Assembly: GCF_030814715.1 (NCBI RefSeq)
Contig: NZ_JAUSVO010000002.1
Span: 682,001-746,000 of the forward strand
Direction of reading: 5' to 3'
Length of the DNA stretch: 64,000 nucleotides
DNA from: Kaistia dalseonensis
GTDB taxonomy: Bacteria; Pseudomonadota; Alphaproteobacteria; Rhizobiales; Kaistiaceae
Shown here one piece after another: positions 29,879-40,216 of this stretch (position 1 is its first letter; each line of letters begins with the position of its first letter). The notes under the pieces were generated by a model. That model ran no database searches. It worked only from the letters and a program-made list of their open reading frames with translations, and was not told the DNA's origin. The translations under genes and the position numbers were made by a program.

Positions 29879-29945
29879 CGCATGGTCCTGTTCTAGATCG
29901 CCACGTGTCCTGCCGGACGCAAAGGCGATCTATCTCTTTGTCTTC

Positions 29946-29992
29946 GCATCGGATCGACCCGAAAACCGGATTCCACTTTTCGGTCCGATGCT
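29946..29992. repeat. Palindromic intergenic repeat (REP-like)
   Basis: Outer arms GCATCGGA / TCCGATGC and inner arms CGAAAA / TTTTCG surround CCGGATTCCAC. This layout (a CGAAAA...TTTTCG core within GCATC..GATGC ends) is a well-known dispersed intergenic palindrome in Rhizobiales. It lies 3' of ihfB and may fold at the end of its transcript. Confidence 0.65.
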
Positions 29993-30024
29993 CTAGCGAC
30001 CCGGTCCCGGCTCTAGCGCCGAAA

Positions 30025-30306
30025 TCAGGCGTCGTTGAGACGCTCACGCATCTCCTTGCCCGTCTTGAAGAAGGGCACGTATTTTTCCGTCACCTCGACC
30101 TTGGAGCCGGTGCGCGGATTGCGGCCCTGGCGCGCCGGTCGGTTCTTGACCGAAAACGCGCCGAAGCCGCGCAGTTCGACCCGGTCGCCGCGCGCCAGCG
30201 CGTCGATGATCTCGTCGAGGATCGAATTCACGATGTGCTCGACATCCCGCTGATAGAGATGCGGGTTCTGCTCAGCGATTTTCTGTACCAGTTCGGACTT
30301 GATCAC
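30025..30306 (-). CDS. ihfB: Integration host factor subunit beta
   Basis: 93 residues. DNA-bending protein of the HU/IHF family; the DNA-intercalating arm [22 protein letters not shown] (split by the conserved Pro) is present, and the N-terminus [17 protein letters not shown] is IhfB-like. Starts with GTG at 30306 overlapping the sppA stop by 4 bases, with a GGGGGG ribosome site. Confidence 0.96.
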   Translation of the reverse strand: MIKSELVQKIAEQNPHLYQRDVEHIVNSILDEIIDALARGDRVELRGFGAFSVKNRPARQGRNPRTGSKVEVTEKYVPFFKTGKEMRERLNDA

Positions 30307-31301
30307 CGCTGCAACCCCCCAGCGTCATTCAGAGGGACGGGAGCCTGCCAAACCGACATGAGCCCGTCAAGGTTAAGCCGTGCGGGGATCAGGTCGGAGA
30401 TCCCGCTCGCCCGTACGAATTCGGGAGGGAGCCCGGCCTGGACGGCGAGCCAGGTCACTGCCGCATGCGCGAAGGAGAAGGCGCGCGAGGGCTCTTCCTT
30501 CTTCCAGTCGACGATCGGGAGGCTCGCATTGACGCTCTTGGCCTTGGCGAGCCAGGCGACAGCCTGGTCCTCGCCGCCAATCTCGTCGACGAGGCCTGCG
30601 GCCAGCGCCTGCCGGCCGGAATAGATCCGGCCATCGGCGAGCCGCACGGCCGTCGGGCGATCGAGCTTGCGGCGCTCGGCGACGATATCGACGAACCAGT
30701 CATAGGAATCGCGGATCAGCCCCTCGATCACGGCAGTGGCCTCGGGTGAGGCGGGCGCGAAGGGCGAGGGCGCGGCCTTCAACGGTGACGACTTGATCTC
30801 GGTCAGCTTGATGCCGAGCTTCGCCATCGCCTCGGAAATCTCCGGCGACTGGAACAGCACGCCGATCGAGCCGGTGATCGAACTCCTGTAGGCGACGACA
30901 TGATCCGTCGCGATCGCCGTCATGTAGGCGGCCGAGGCACCGACGGTCTTGATCGAGGCGACGGTCGGCTTCTTGGCGGCGAGCTTGCGGATCGCGTCAT
31001 AGAGCGACTCGCCTCCGACCGTGGCGCCGCCGCCGGAATCGATCGAGACGATGACCCCGCGCACGGCATCGCTGTCGGCGATGCTCTGGATCAAATCGAG
31101 CTCCGCCTGATCCTGCGCGATGAAGCCGTTGATGGAGAGGCGGGCGATATGCGGACGCGAGCGCTCGCCGATCTTGTCGGGGCCGATCGCGATCACGATG
31201 CCGCCGGCGACCGCCGCGACAATGGCGATGAGCCCGAGCACGCGCCAGAAGGAGAGCTTCCGTCGCAGTCGTCGCCGGTCGATGATGTCTTCGGCGTCCA
31301 T
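30303..31301 (-). CDS. sppA: Signal peptide peptidase SppA
   Basis: 332 residues, serine protease of family S49 that degrades cleaved signal peptides at the inner membrane. One N-terminal membrane anchor (residues about 18-40), then [20 protein letters not shown], the nucleophile region [28 protein letters not shown], and the lysine region [13 protein letters not shown]. Single-domain short form. Lies directly upstream of ihfB, a standard alphaproteobacterial order (rpsA-sppA-ihfB-lapA). Confidence 0.93.
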   Translation of the reverse strand: MDAEDIIDRRRLRRKLSFWRVLGLIAIVAAVAGGIVIAIGPDKIGERSRPHIARLSINGFIAQDQAELDLIQSIADSDAVRGVIVSIDSGGGATVGGESLYDAIRKLAAKKPTVASIKTVGASAAYMTAIATDHVVAYRSSITGSIGVLFQSPEISEAMAKLGIKLTEIKSSPLKAAPSPFAPASPEATAVIEGLIRDSYDWFVDIVAERRKLDRPTAVRLADGRIYSGRQALAAGLVDEIGGEDQAVAWLAKAKSVNASLPIVDWKKEEPSRAFSFAHAAVTWLAVQAGLPPEFVRASGISDLIPARLNLDGLMSVWQAPVPLNDAGGLQR

Positions 31302-31435
31302 GCCGATGGCCTCCGTCTTCGCGTCGATCCAGAACCCGCCCGAGACCCCGCGTCATGGGGTTAGCCGCTTTGGCGGCCGAAATCAAACGCGCAGTCAGCC
31401 AAATGGTTGGCGCGACTTGCGATTTTGAGGCGCGA

Positions 31436-31467
31436 AAAAGAAAACGCCCCGGACCAGCCGGGGCGTT
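31436..31467 (-). terminator. Rho-independent terminator after rpsA
   Basis: On the minus strand, AACGCCCCGG and CCGGGGCGTT form a 10-bp stem followed by a T-rich tract, 32 bases after the rpsA stop. It separates rpsA from sppA. Confidence 0.9.
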
Positions 31468-31498
31468 CTCGATTTACCGCTTCAGCGGGGAGAGGCGA

Positions 31499-33199
31499 TT
31501 ACTCGCCGTCGCCCTGACGCGCCTTGAGCGCTGCGCCGAGGATGTCGCCGAGCGAAGCACCCGAATCCGACGAGCCGAACTGCGCGACCGCTTCCTTCTC
31601 TTCGGCGATTTCAAGCGCCTTGATGGAGACGGCGATCTTGCGGGCCTTCTTGTCGAAGTTGGTGACGCGGGCGTCGACCTTCTCGCCAGCCGCGAAGCGC
31701 TCCGGACGCTGCTCCGACCGATCGCGCGAAAGATCGGCGCGACGGATGAAGGTCGTCAGGTCGCTGTCGACGATCTTGACCTCGAGGCCGCCTTCGGTGA
31801 CCGCGAGGATCTCGCAGGTGACCACGGCGCCCTTGCGGATATCGCCCGAAGCCTCGACGAACGGATCGCCGCCGACCTGCTTGATGCCGAGCGAGATGCG
31901 CTCCTTCTCGATGTCGACGTCGAGAACCTGGGCCTTGACCATGTCACCGCGATTGTACTCGTCGATGACCTGCTCGCCCGGACGGTTCCAGTCGAGATCC
32001 GAAAGATGGACCATGCCGTCCACATCGCCGTCGAGGCCGATGAACAGGCCGAATTCGGTCTTGTTCTTGACTTCGCCTTCGACGATCGAGCCGATCGGAT
32101 ACTTCTCCGAGAAGCTCTCCCACGGATTGGCGAGCGTCTGCTTGAGACCGAGCGAGATGCGGCGCTTGACCGGATCCACCTCGAGGATGACCACTTCGAC
32201 TTCCTGCGAGGTCGAGACGATCTTGCCGGGATGGACGTTCTTCTTGGTCCAGGACATTTCCGAGACGTGGATCAGGCCTTCGATGCCCGGCTCCAGCTCC
32301 ACGAACGCGCCGTAATCGGTGATGTTCGTGACGCGGCCCGAGAACTTGGCGCCGACCGGATACTTCGCCTCGATACCCGACCACGGATCGGCCTCGAGCT
32401 GCTTCATGCCGAGCGAGATACGGTGCGTCTCGTGATTGACGCGGATGATCTGCACGCGGACGGTCTGGCCGATCGAGAGCACCTCGGTCGGATGGTTGAT
32501 GCGGCGCCATGCAATGTCGGTGACATGCAGCAGGCCGTCGATGCCGCCGAGGTCAACGAACGCACCGTAATCGGTAATGTTCTTGACGACGCCCTCGATG
32601 ATCTGACCCTCTTCGAGGCTCTGCACGAGCTCCGAACGCTGCTCGGCGCGGGTCTCTTCAAGAACGGTACGGCGCGAAACGACGATATTGCCGCGGCGCT
32701 TGTCCATCTTGAGGATCTGGAAGGGCTGCGGCGTGTGCATGAGCGGGCCGACGTCGCGCACCGGGCGGATATCGACCTGCGAACGCGGCAGGAAGGCAAC
32801 GGCGCCGTCGAGGTCGACGGTGAAGCCACCCTTGACCTGGTTGAAGATGACGCCCGTGACCTTCTCGTTCTTGTTGAACTGCTCCTCGAGACGGACCCAG
32901 CTCTCTTCGCGGCGCGCCTTGTCGCGCGAGAGAACGGCTTCGCCGAGGGCGTTTTCAACGCGCTCGAGATAAACTTCGACGACGTCGCCAACCTTCAGCG
33001 GCGTGTCCCGGCCGGGGCCGGAGAATTCCTTGAGAGCGACGCGGCCCTCGGTCTTCAGCCCGACGTCGATGACGGCGAGGTCCTTTTCGATCGCGACGAT
33101 CGTACCCTTGACGACGCTGCCTTCGAAGAGGTCTTCGTTCTGGAACGATTCCTCGAGCAGGGCGGCGAAATCGTCACGAGTGGGATTGGTAACTGCCAT
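31499..33199 (-). CDS. rpsA: 30S ribosomal protein S1
   Basis: 566 residues, six S1 RNA-binding repeats; GAFVDLGGIDGLLHVTDIAW and GAFVELEPGIEGLIHVSEMSW are the two best-conserved ones. S1 helps the 30S subunit unfold and bind mRNA leaders. The ATG at 33199 has AGGAG at ideal distance; the frame open to 33217 adds six residues with no support. Follows cmk, the usual order. Confidence 0.98.
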   Translation of the reverse strand: MAVTNPTRDDFAALLEESFQNEDLFEGSVVKGTIVAIEKDLAVIDVGLKTEGRVALKEFSGPGRDTPLKVGDVVEVYLERVENALGEAVLSRDKARREESWVRLEEQFNKNEKVTGVIFNQVKGGFTVDLDGAVAFLPRSQVDIRPVRDVGPLMHTPQPFQILKMDKRRGNIVVSRRTVLEETRAEQRSELVQSLEEGQIIEGVVKNITDYGAFVDLGGIDGLLHVTDIAWRRINHPTEVLSIGQTVRVQIIRVNHETHRISLGMKQLEADPWSGIEAKYPVGAKFSGRVTNITDYGAFVELEPGIEGLIHVSEMSWTKKNVHPGKIVSTSQEVEVVILEVDPVKRRISLGLKQTLANPWESFSEKYPIGSIVEGEVKNKTEFGLFIGLDGDVDGMVHLSDLDWNRPGEQVIDEYNRGDMVKAQVLDVDIEKERISLGIKQVGGDPFVEASGDIRKGAVVTCEILAVTEGGLEVKIVDSDLTTFIRRADLSRDRSEQRPERFAAGEKVDARVTNFDKKARKIAVSIKALEIAEEKEAVAQFGSSDSGASLGDILGAALKARQGDGE

Positions 33200-33403
33200 G
33201 AAAGCTCCTGGTGCCATGTCTGGCGTGCGTCGGCGGTTCGTGTTGCGTTGATCGAAATCCCATCCTGCCCGGCGATAGATAATCGGGGCTGCCGCTTGGG
33301 GCGGACCGACGCTTCCGGATCGGATCTCGATTGCTTGACCAAAGGGACCATGATCGGGCGCGAAAACAGGCGCGCCAGGCGAGGGTCCCTTCAGACTTGG
33401 GCG

Positions 33404-33432
33404 TCTATATAGGGACTCTTCTGGCGCGACAA
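33404..33432 (-). promoter_or_regulatory. Sigma-70 promoter of rpsA
   Basis: On the minus strand TTGTCG (33432-33427), a 17-base spacer and TATAGA (33409-33404). The transcript would start near 33397 and have a leader of about 200 bases before the rpsA ATG. Confidence 0.6.
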
Positions 33433-33480
33433 GGTTAAACGGGCCGGATTCTGCCGTTCCGGAGCCGATTTTGCGCGATT

Positions 33481-35501
<2,021 letters not shown>

Positions 35502-35599
35502 CTACGCTCAGCACGTGGCGCACGATCCGGATGGGCCGTCGGATAGCACGGCGACTGCATCGCCGCCACAGCACACAGAATGCGGCCCGACAATTGCTT

Positions 35600-35628
35600 T
35601 TGACAGAGCCGATCCGAGTCATTATGGG
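35600..35628 (+). promoter_or_regulatory. Sigma-70 promoter of the TIGR02300 gene
   Basis: Consensus -35 TTGACA, 17-base spacer, TATGGG, about 32 bases upstream of the GTG start. Confidence 0.6.
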
Positions 35629-35659
35629 AGGCCGGCTCTTTTAACCGACGAGGCACGAC

Positions 35660-36046
35660 GTGGCGAAAGCGGAACTCGGCACAAAGCGGGTCGACCCGGA
35701 GACGGGCAAGAAGTTCTACGACCTGAACAAGGACCCCATTGTCTCGCCCTTCACGGGACAATCCTACCCTCGCTCCTTCTTCGAGACGGGGCCTGCAAAG
35801 GCGCGCCCGGCTCCGGCGAAGGCGGTCGAGGAAGACGAGGTTGAGGACGAGCTGCCCGAGGGCGCCGAGTTCATCAGCCTGGAAGAGGCCGATGACGATA
35901 CCGCCGGCGGCGTCGTGACGACGGAAGTCGACGACGAGGATGTCGAGATCGTCGACGACGAGGCCGACGTCTTCATCGAGGAAGAGGAAGAGGAAGGCGA
36001 CGACGTGGCCGACATCATCGGCGGCGTCGAGGACGAGGAGCCGTAA
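35660..36046 (+). CDS. TIGR02300-family acidic protein
   Basis: 128 residues, function unknown. The first ~45 residues are the conserved family core (GTKRVDPETGKKFYDLNKDP, SPFTGQSYPRSFF), resembling a small zinc-ribbon-like fold without cysteines. From about residue 55 the chain is dominated by Asp and Glu, with six Glu in a row near residue 108, so it is strongly negative and probably disordered. GTG start with GAGG ribosome site and its own consensus promoter. Family is largely restricted to alphaproteobacteria and usually precedes a tRNA-Ala, as here. Confidence 0.88.
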   Translation: MAKAELGTKRVDPETGKKFYDLNKDPIVSPFTGQSYPRSFFETGPAKARPAPAKAVEEDEVEDELPEGAEFISLEEADDDTAGGVVTTEVDDEDVEIVDDEADVFIEEEEEEGDDVADIIGGVEDEEP

Positions 36047-36088
36047 GGCGGCTATCCACAGGCTCCGATCGAAAACGTCGATTGGCAC

Positions 36089-36117
36089 TTGATTTGAAAA
36101 TGGGCGCGGCATAAGTA
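36089..36117 (+). promoter_or_regulatory. Possible promoter of tRNA-Ala
   Basis: TTGATT, 17-base spacer, TAAGTA, about 44 bases upstream of the tRNA. Weak -10. Confidence 0.4.
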
Positions 36118-36160
36118 TCCGCCGCGCCGGAGGGGTCCCAACTCCTCCGCTGAAGACGGC

Positions 36161-36236
<76 letters not shown>

Positions 36237-36265
36237 GTCTTCCTCAGTGCGCAAGACGATTGAAG

Positions 36266-36290
36266 GGCACCGTGTACGGTGCCTTTTTCT
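36266..36290 (+). terminator. Rho-independent terminator after tRNA-Ala
   Basis: GGCACCG-TGTA-CGGTGCC stem followed by a T-rich tract, 30 bases after the CCA end. Confidence 0.9.
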
Positions 36291-36398
36291 TTTTGCAGCC
36301 TTGCGCGGCCGGCCGGCGGGGTTTCCCGCGAGACCCCACAGCTCAATGTCACGCCAGATGGCTGGCGCGGATTGACCGATCAGCGCGGCATGCCGCGG

Positions 36399-36788
36399 CT
36401 AGGGGTCGATGACCGCGGTTCCCTTCGCGCCATCGTCGCGGGTCCAGGCGATCTTGTCGGGCGCCAGCGAACGGATTTCGAAGCAGAAGCGGCGGCCATT
36501 GTACCAACTGGGCCATTGCTGGCACATCGCGTCGCCCTGGATCCACCAGCGCCCTTCTTCCTTTGGCGCGAGCATCCTTGCCGCTGAAAAGCGCGAAACG
36601 TCGCCCACGACCGTGCCGTCATTGCGATAATGCAGCGGCAGCGCGACGCCGAAGGGCGTGTTGAGCCGAACGACGCGGCCGCGGATCAGTTCCCTGATCT
36701 CGGCGCCGCTCAACTCTCGCGCGGCGGCGGGCTCGATGGCGATGGCGGCGAGCCCGAGGGCGAGGGCGGAGATCGCTTGTGTCCGCAT
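36399..36788 (-). CDS. Small secreted protein of unknown function
   Basis: 129 residues. Signal peptide of about 23 residues (ALALGLAAIAIEPAAA). The mature part has RVVRLNTPFGVALPLHYRNDG and GRWWIQGDAMCQQWPSWYNG, with two Cys that may form one disulfide. The pattern of a glycine/tryptophan-rich 'GRWW...C..W' segment is seen in several small periplasmic rhizobial proteins, but I cannot assign a family. Same strand as and 16 bases downstream of the DUF3833 gene, so probably one operon. Confidence 0.7.
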   Translation of the reverse strand: MRTQAISALALGLAAIAIEPAAARELSGAEIRELIRGRVVRLNTPFGVALPLHYRNDGTVVGDVSRFSAARMLAPKEEGRWWIQGDAMCQQWPSWYNGRRFCFEIRSLAPDKIAWTRDDGAKGTAVIDP

Positions 36789-36804
36789 GATCGGTTCCTC
36801 CTCG

Positions 36805-37311
36805 TCACGGGCGGTGAAACACGACGCGGGTCTTGGCCACAGGGAAGCCGAACTTGGTCACTGAGGCCGTGTTGACCAGCGTCCCGTCGTCCTGGAGCTT
36901 CATCGTATCGTGGAAACGGACGCGGTTCTTCTTCGCCTTGGAATCCAGATCGACGAGATAGCTGAAGCGCGCCGTATCGCCCGTGATCGTCACCTGCGTC
37001 TCGCCGACGACGTCTTCGCGCGTGCCGCTATATTGGCCGGGGCCGGTCTTGCGGAAGCGCCAGGTCTTCCGGTCGCGTTCGCCATCGTCATAGACGAAGT
37101 CCTCGACCAGCGTCAGCGTCTTGCCGTTCCATGTCCCGTGCAGGTCGACCTTGAACCCGCGCTTGACGCCGTTGATGGCGCTGAACCAGCCGACGGCCGA
37201 TGTCCTGCCGGTGAAATAGCCTTCCAGGGTGAAGTCCCGCGCCAGGGCGGACGTCGTCCCTGCGATCAGGGTCATGATGAATCCGATCAGTAAGATCCGT
37301 GCACGGCGCAT
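36805..37311 (-). CDS. DUF3833-family exported protein
   Basis: 168 residues from the ATG at 37311, which has GGGAGG at the right distance. Signal peptide to about residue 24, then LEGYFTGRTSAVGWFSAING, GERDRKTWRFRKTGPGQYSGTREDVVGETQV and SVTKFGFPVAKTRVVFHR: the DUF3833 profile, a lipocalin-like beta barrel predicted in the envelope. No known function. Forms an operon with the small secreted protein downstream. Confidence 0.8.
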   Translation of the reverse strand: MRRARILLIGFIMTLIAGTTSALARDFTLEGYFTGRTSAVGWFSAINGVKRGFKVDLHGTWNGKTLTLVEDFVYDDGERDRKTWRFRKTGPGQYSGTREDVVGETQVTITGDTARFSYLVDLDSKAKKNRVRFHDTMKLQDDGTLVNTASVTKFGFPVAKTRVVFHRP

Positions 37312-37474
37312 GCGACACCTCCCGAAGCCTGATGTGCGTTCGGATTCGATACGGCGCGAGCACGGCTTTGGATCAGCGGACTTGATCCGCCGCATGGTGC
37401 GATCGTCTGATAGGGCTCAGATGCTGTAACAATGCTCCGCGACGGGGGCGCCGACCAGGAATCGAGGACCGCGC

Positions 37475-39367
37475 TTGAACGAGACATTGCTGCACCGGGC
37501 CCTGTTCATCCTGGCGATCGCCGGCCTTGCCGCCGGGCTCGTCCTGTTCCTGACGGGCTCTCCTGTCGGCGCTGATCGCTCGTGGTTTGTCGCCACCGCG
37601 CCGGTCATCGTCGCGCTGCTCTATTCGATGGTGCACGATTTCCTGGTGGGCCGGGTCGGCGTCGATGCGATCGCCTTCGTCGCGATGACAGCGGCGCTCG
37701 CGCTGGGCGAGCCACTCGCCGGCGTCGTCGTCGCAATCATGTATTCCGGCGGCAATCTCCTGGAGGATTACGCCCGCGGCCGTGCCGAGCGCGATCTGAA
37801 GGCGCTGACCGATCGCACGCCGCGCATCGCCCATCGGCGCGAGGACCATCAGGTCCGCGACATTCCCGTCGCCGACGTGGCGATCGGCGATCATCTGCTG
37901 GTCAGGGCCGGCGAGCTCCTGCCCGTGGACGGCAAGATCATCGCCGACGGGGCGCTGATCGACGAATCCGCCGTGACGGGCGAGCCCATACCGGTCAGGC
38001 GCAGCGAAGGTGAGCTCGTGCGCAGCGGCACGGTCAATGCCGGCGAGGCGTTCCAGCTTCGGGCGACCGCGACGGCGGACGAGAGCACCTATGCCGGTAT
38101 TGTCCGCATGGTGCGTGCCGCGCAGACGGCGAAGGCGCCGTTCATCCGCATGGCGGATCGTTTCGCGCTGCTGCTCCTGCCGGCGACGCTGCTCATTGCC
38201 GGCCTCGCCTGGCTCGTCTCGGGCGATCCGGTGCGCGCATTGGCCGTCCTCGTCGTGGCGACGCCCTGTCCGCTGATCCTCGCGGCCCCGGTGGCGCTGA
38301 TCGGCGGCGTCTCGCGCGCGGCGCGGGTGGGCGTGCTGATGAAGGGCGGCGCGGCGCTGGAGGCGCTGGCCCAGGTGCGCACCGTCATCTTCGACAAGAC
38401 GGGCACGCTGACGGAGGGCGGCGCGCGGCTGATCGCGATCGGCGCGGCGCCCGATGTCGATGCGCAGGAGGCGTTCCGTCTCGTCGCGTCGCTGGAACAG
38501 GCCTCGCATCATGTGCTCGCGGCGGCCCTGGTCGAGACCGCGCACGTCAAGGGGACGCCGCTCAGCCACCCGGCGCGGGTCAAGGAATATCGCGGCTCGG
38601 GCCTCGAGGGTGAGGTGGATGGACGTGCCATCCGCGCCGGTTCACGCGCGCTCATCGCCGGGTCGACGGAACTGCCGAGCTGGGCGGAACAGTTCCTCAC
38701 GCCCTTTCACGATCAGCCGATCCTGACGGTCTTCGTCGCGATCGACGGCGTCCCCTCCGCCATCCTCGTCATGGGCGATGCGATCCGGCCGGATGCGCCA
38801 ACCGCGATCGCGAGATTGCGGGCGGCTGGCGTCACTCGCACGCTGATGGTGACGGGCGATGACGACGCGGCGGCGCAGGCGATCGGGTCGGGCCTCGATA
38901 TCGATGCCATCATCGCCGATTGCAGCCCGGCGCAGAAGGTCGAGGCGATCGCGGCCGAGAAGCGGCTGGCGCCGACGATGATGGTCGGCGACGGCATCAA
39001 TGATGCGCCGGCTCTGGCGGCGGCGACCGTCGGCGTCGCAATGGGCGCCCGCGGGGCGACGGCTTCGTCGGAAGCGGCCGATGTGGTCATCCTCGCCGAC
39101 CGGCTGGAACTCGCCGCTGATGCCGTGCTGATCGCCCGCCGGGCAAGGTCGATCGCCCTGCAGAGCATCGTCGTGGGCCTCACTCTGTCCGGCCTGGCGA
39201 TGGTCGCCGCCGCGTTCGGCCTGATCCCGCCCGTCGCCGGCGCGCTGCTGCAGGAGGTCATCGACGTCGCGGTGATCCTGAACGCGCTGCGCGCCCGCAG
39301 CGACGGATGGGGTTCCACCCCGACGGCGGCGCAGGCCTCCGACAAGCGAACCGATCTGGCCGCGTGA
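37475..39367 (+). CDS. Heavy-metal P-type ATPase, TPCP-motif type without HMA domain
   Basis: 630 residues, P1B-type metal transporter in the inner membrane. Three N-terminal membrane segments, actuator motif ESAVTGEPIPV, then TPCPLILAAPVALIGG (TPCP at 263-266) in the ion pathway, phosphorylation motif DKTGT (Asp307), and GDGINDAPALAAATVGVAMG. There is no N-terminal metal-binding domain, and the total is shorter than CopA or ZntA. Metal is not predictable; relatives with TPC motifs are linked to Mn, Zn or Co. Starts with TTG behind CGAGGA; no upstream ATG in frame. Its stop codon abuts the cobF stop. Confidence 0.88.
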   Translation: MNETLLHRALFILAIAGLAAGLVLFLTGSPVGADRSWFVATAPVIVALLYSMVHDFLVGRVGVDAIAFVAMTAALALGEPLAGVVVAIMYSGGNLLEDYARGRAERDLKALTDRTPRIAHRREDHQVRDIPVADVAIGDHLLVRAGELLPVDGKIIADGALIDESAVTGEPIPVRRSEGELVRSGTVNAGEAFQLRATATADESTYAGIVRMVRAAQTAKAPFIRMADRFALLLLPATLLIAGLAWLVSGDPVRALAVLVVATPCPLILAAPVALIGGVSRAARVGVLMKGGAALEALAQVRTVIFDKTGTLTEGGARLIAIGAAPDVDAQEAFRLVASLEQASHHVLAAALVETAHVKGTPLSHPARVKEYRGSGLEGEVDGRAIRAGSRALIAGSTELPSWAEQFLTPFHDQPILTVFVAIDGVPSAILVMGDAIRPDAPTAIARLRAAGVTRTLMVTGDDDAAAQAIGSGLDIDAIIADCSPAQKVEAIAAEKRLAPTMMVGDGINDAPALAAATVGVAMGARGATASSEAADVVILADRLELAADAVLIARRARSIALQSIVVGLTLSGLAMVAAAFGLIPPVAGALLQEVIDVAVILNALRARSDGWGSTPTAAQASDKRTDLAA

Positions 39368-40129
39368 TCAGCCCGATTTCGGCCGGCGCAGCAGATAGGT
39401 GTCCATGATCCAGCCATGCGCCTGCCGCAGCCTCTCGCGCGTGGCCGCGATCTCGTCGGCGACCTCGGCGAGCTTGCCGGCAATGATCGTCTCACCCTCG
39501 GCTCCGAGATAGGCGCCCCAATAGATGTCGAGGTCCTCGGCTGCCAGCCGGGCGAAGGTCTGCTCGCCATCGAGCATGACGACCGCCGTGCCGATATCGG
39601 CCGGCATGCCCTCGGCGAGCTTCCGCCCGGTGGTGATGAGCACCGGCTCGCCGATCATGTTGAGCGGAATGCGATGGCTCGCCGTCAGCGCCTGGATGCT
39701 GCTGATGCCGGGAATGACCTCGTATTCGAGCGCAAACCCGTTGGCGCGGAGCGCGTCGATGATGCGGATCGTGCTGTCATAGAGGCCGGGATCGCCCCAT
39801 ACGAGGAAGGCGCCACACTGGTCCTCGTCGAGCTCGCGCGTCAGCGCCTCGCGATAGCTCGCCTCGATGCGCTCGTGCCAGTCGCGCACCACGCCGAGAT
39901 AGTCGCTGCCGGCGGCCTCGCGCTTCGGCATCGGCACGTCGACGAAGCGATAGTCGCGATCATCGATGAAGCGCTCACAGATCTCCAGGCGCAGTTGCTG
40001 CAGCTCGGCTTTCTCCGCCCCCTTGTTGGGAATGAAGAAGACGTCGGCGCGGTTCAGCGCCTTGATCGCCTGGATGGTGACGAAATCGGGATTGCCGGCG
40101 CCGATGCCGATGATCAGGAGCTTGCGCAT
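39368..40129 (-). CDS. cobF: Precorrin-6A synthase (deacetylating)
   Basis: 253 residues from the ATG at 40129; the frame to 40210 adds an unlikely leader. SAM-dependent methylase of aerobic cobalamin synthesis that methylates C-1 of precorrin-5 and releases acetate. IIGIGAGNPDFVTIQAIKALNRADVFF, WGDPGLYDSTIRI and EVIPGISSIQALTASHRIPLN fit CobF. No other cob gene is in the window; the gene ends exactly where the metal ATPase ends on the other strand. Confidence 0.92.
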   Translation of the reverse strand: MRKLLIIGIGAGNPDFVTIQAIKALNRADVFFIPNKGAEKAELQQLRLEICERFIDDRDYRFVDVPMPKREAAGSDYLGVVRDWHERIEASYREALTRELDEDQCGAFLVWGDPGLYDSTIRIIDALRANGFALEYEVIPGISSIQALTASHRIPLNMIGEPVLITTGRKLAEGMPADIGTAVVMLDGEQTFARLAAEDLDIYWGAYLGAEGETIIAGKLAEVADEIAATRERLRQAHGWIMDTYLLRRPKSG

Positions 40130-40216
40130 GTGGTCGAGGATCCGCGTCTGTCGCGGGCCGGTCGATCCCGGCCGCGCGACAGGCTTAGCGCGCGTCGCGG
40201 GCCGATGCACGCGGCA

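Noticed and set aside
31355-33412. 685-residue plus-strand frame across rpsA
   Set aside because: Mirror of rpsA codons; repeated Asp-Asp-Leu-like content reflects the S1 repeats read backwards.
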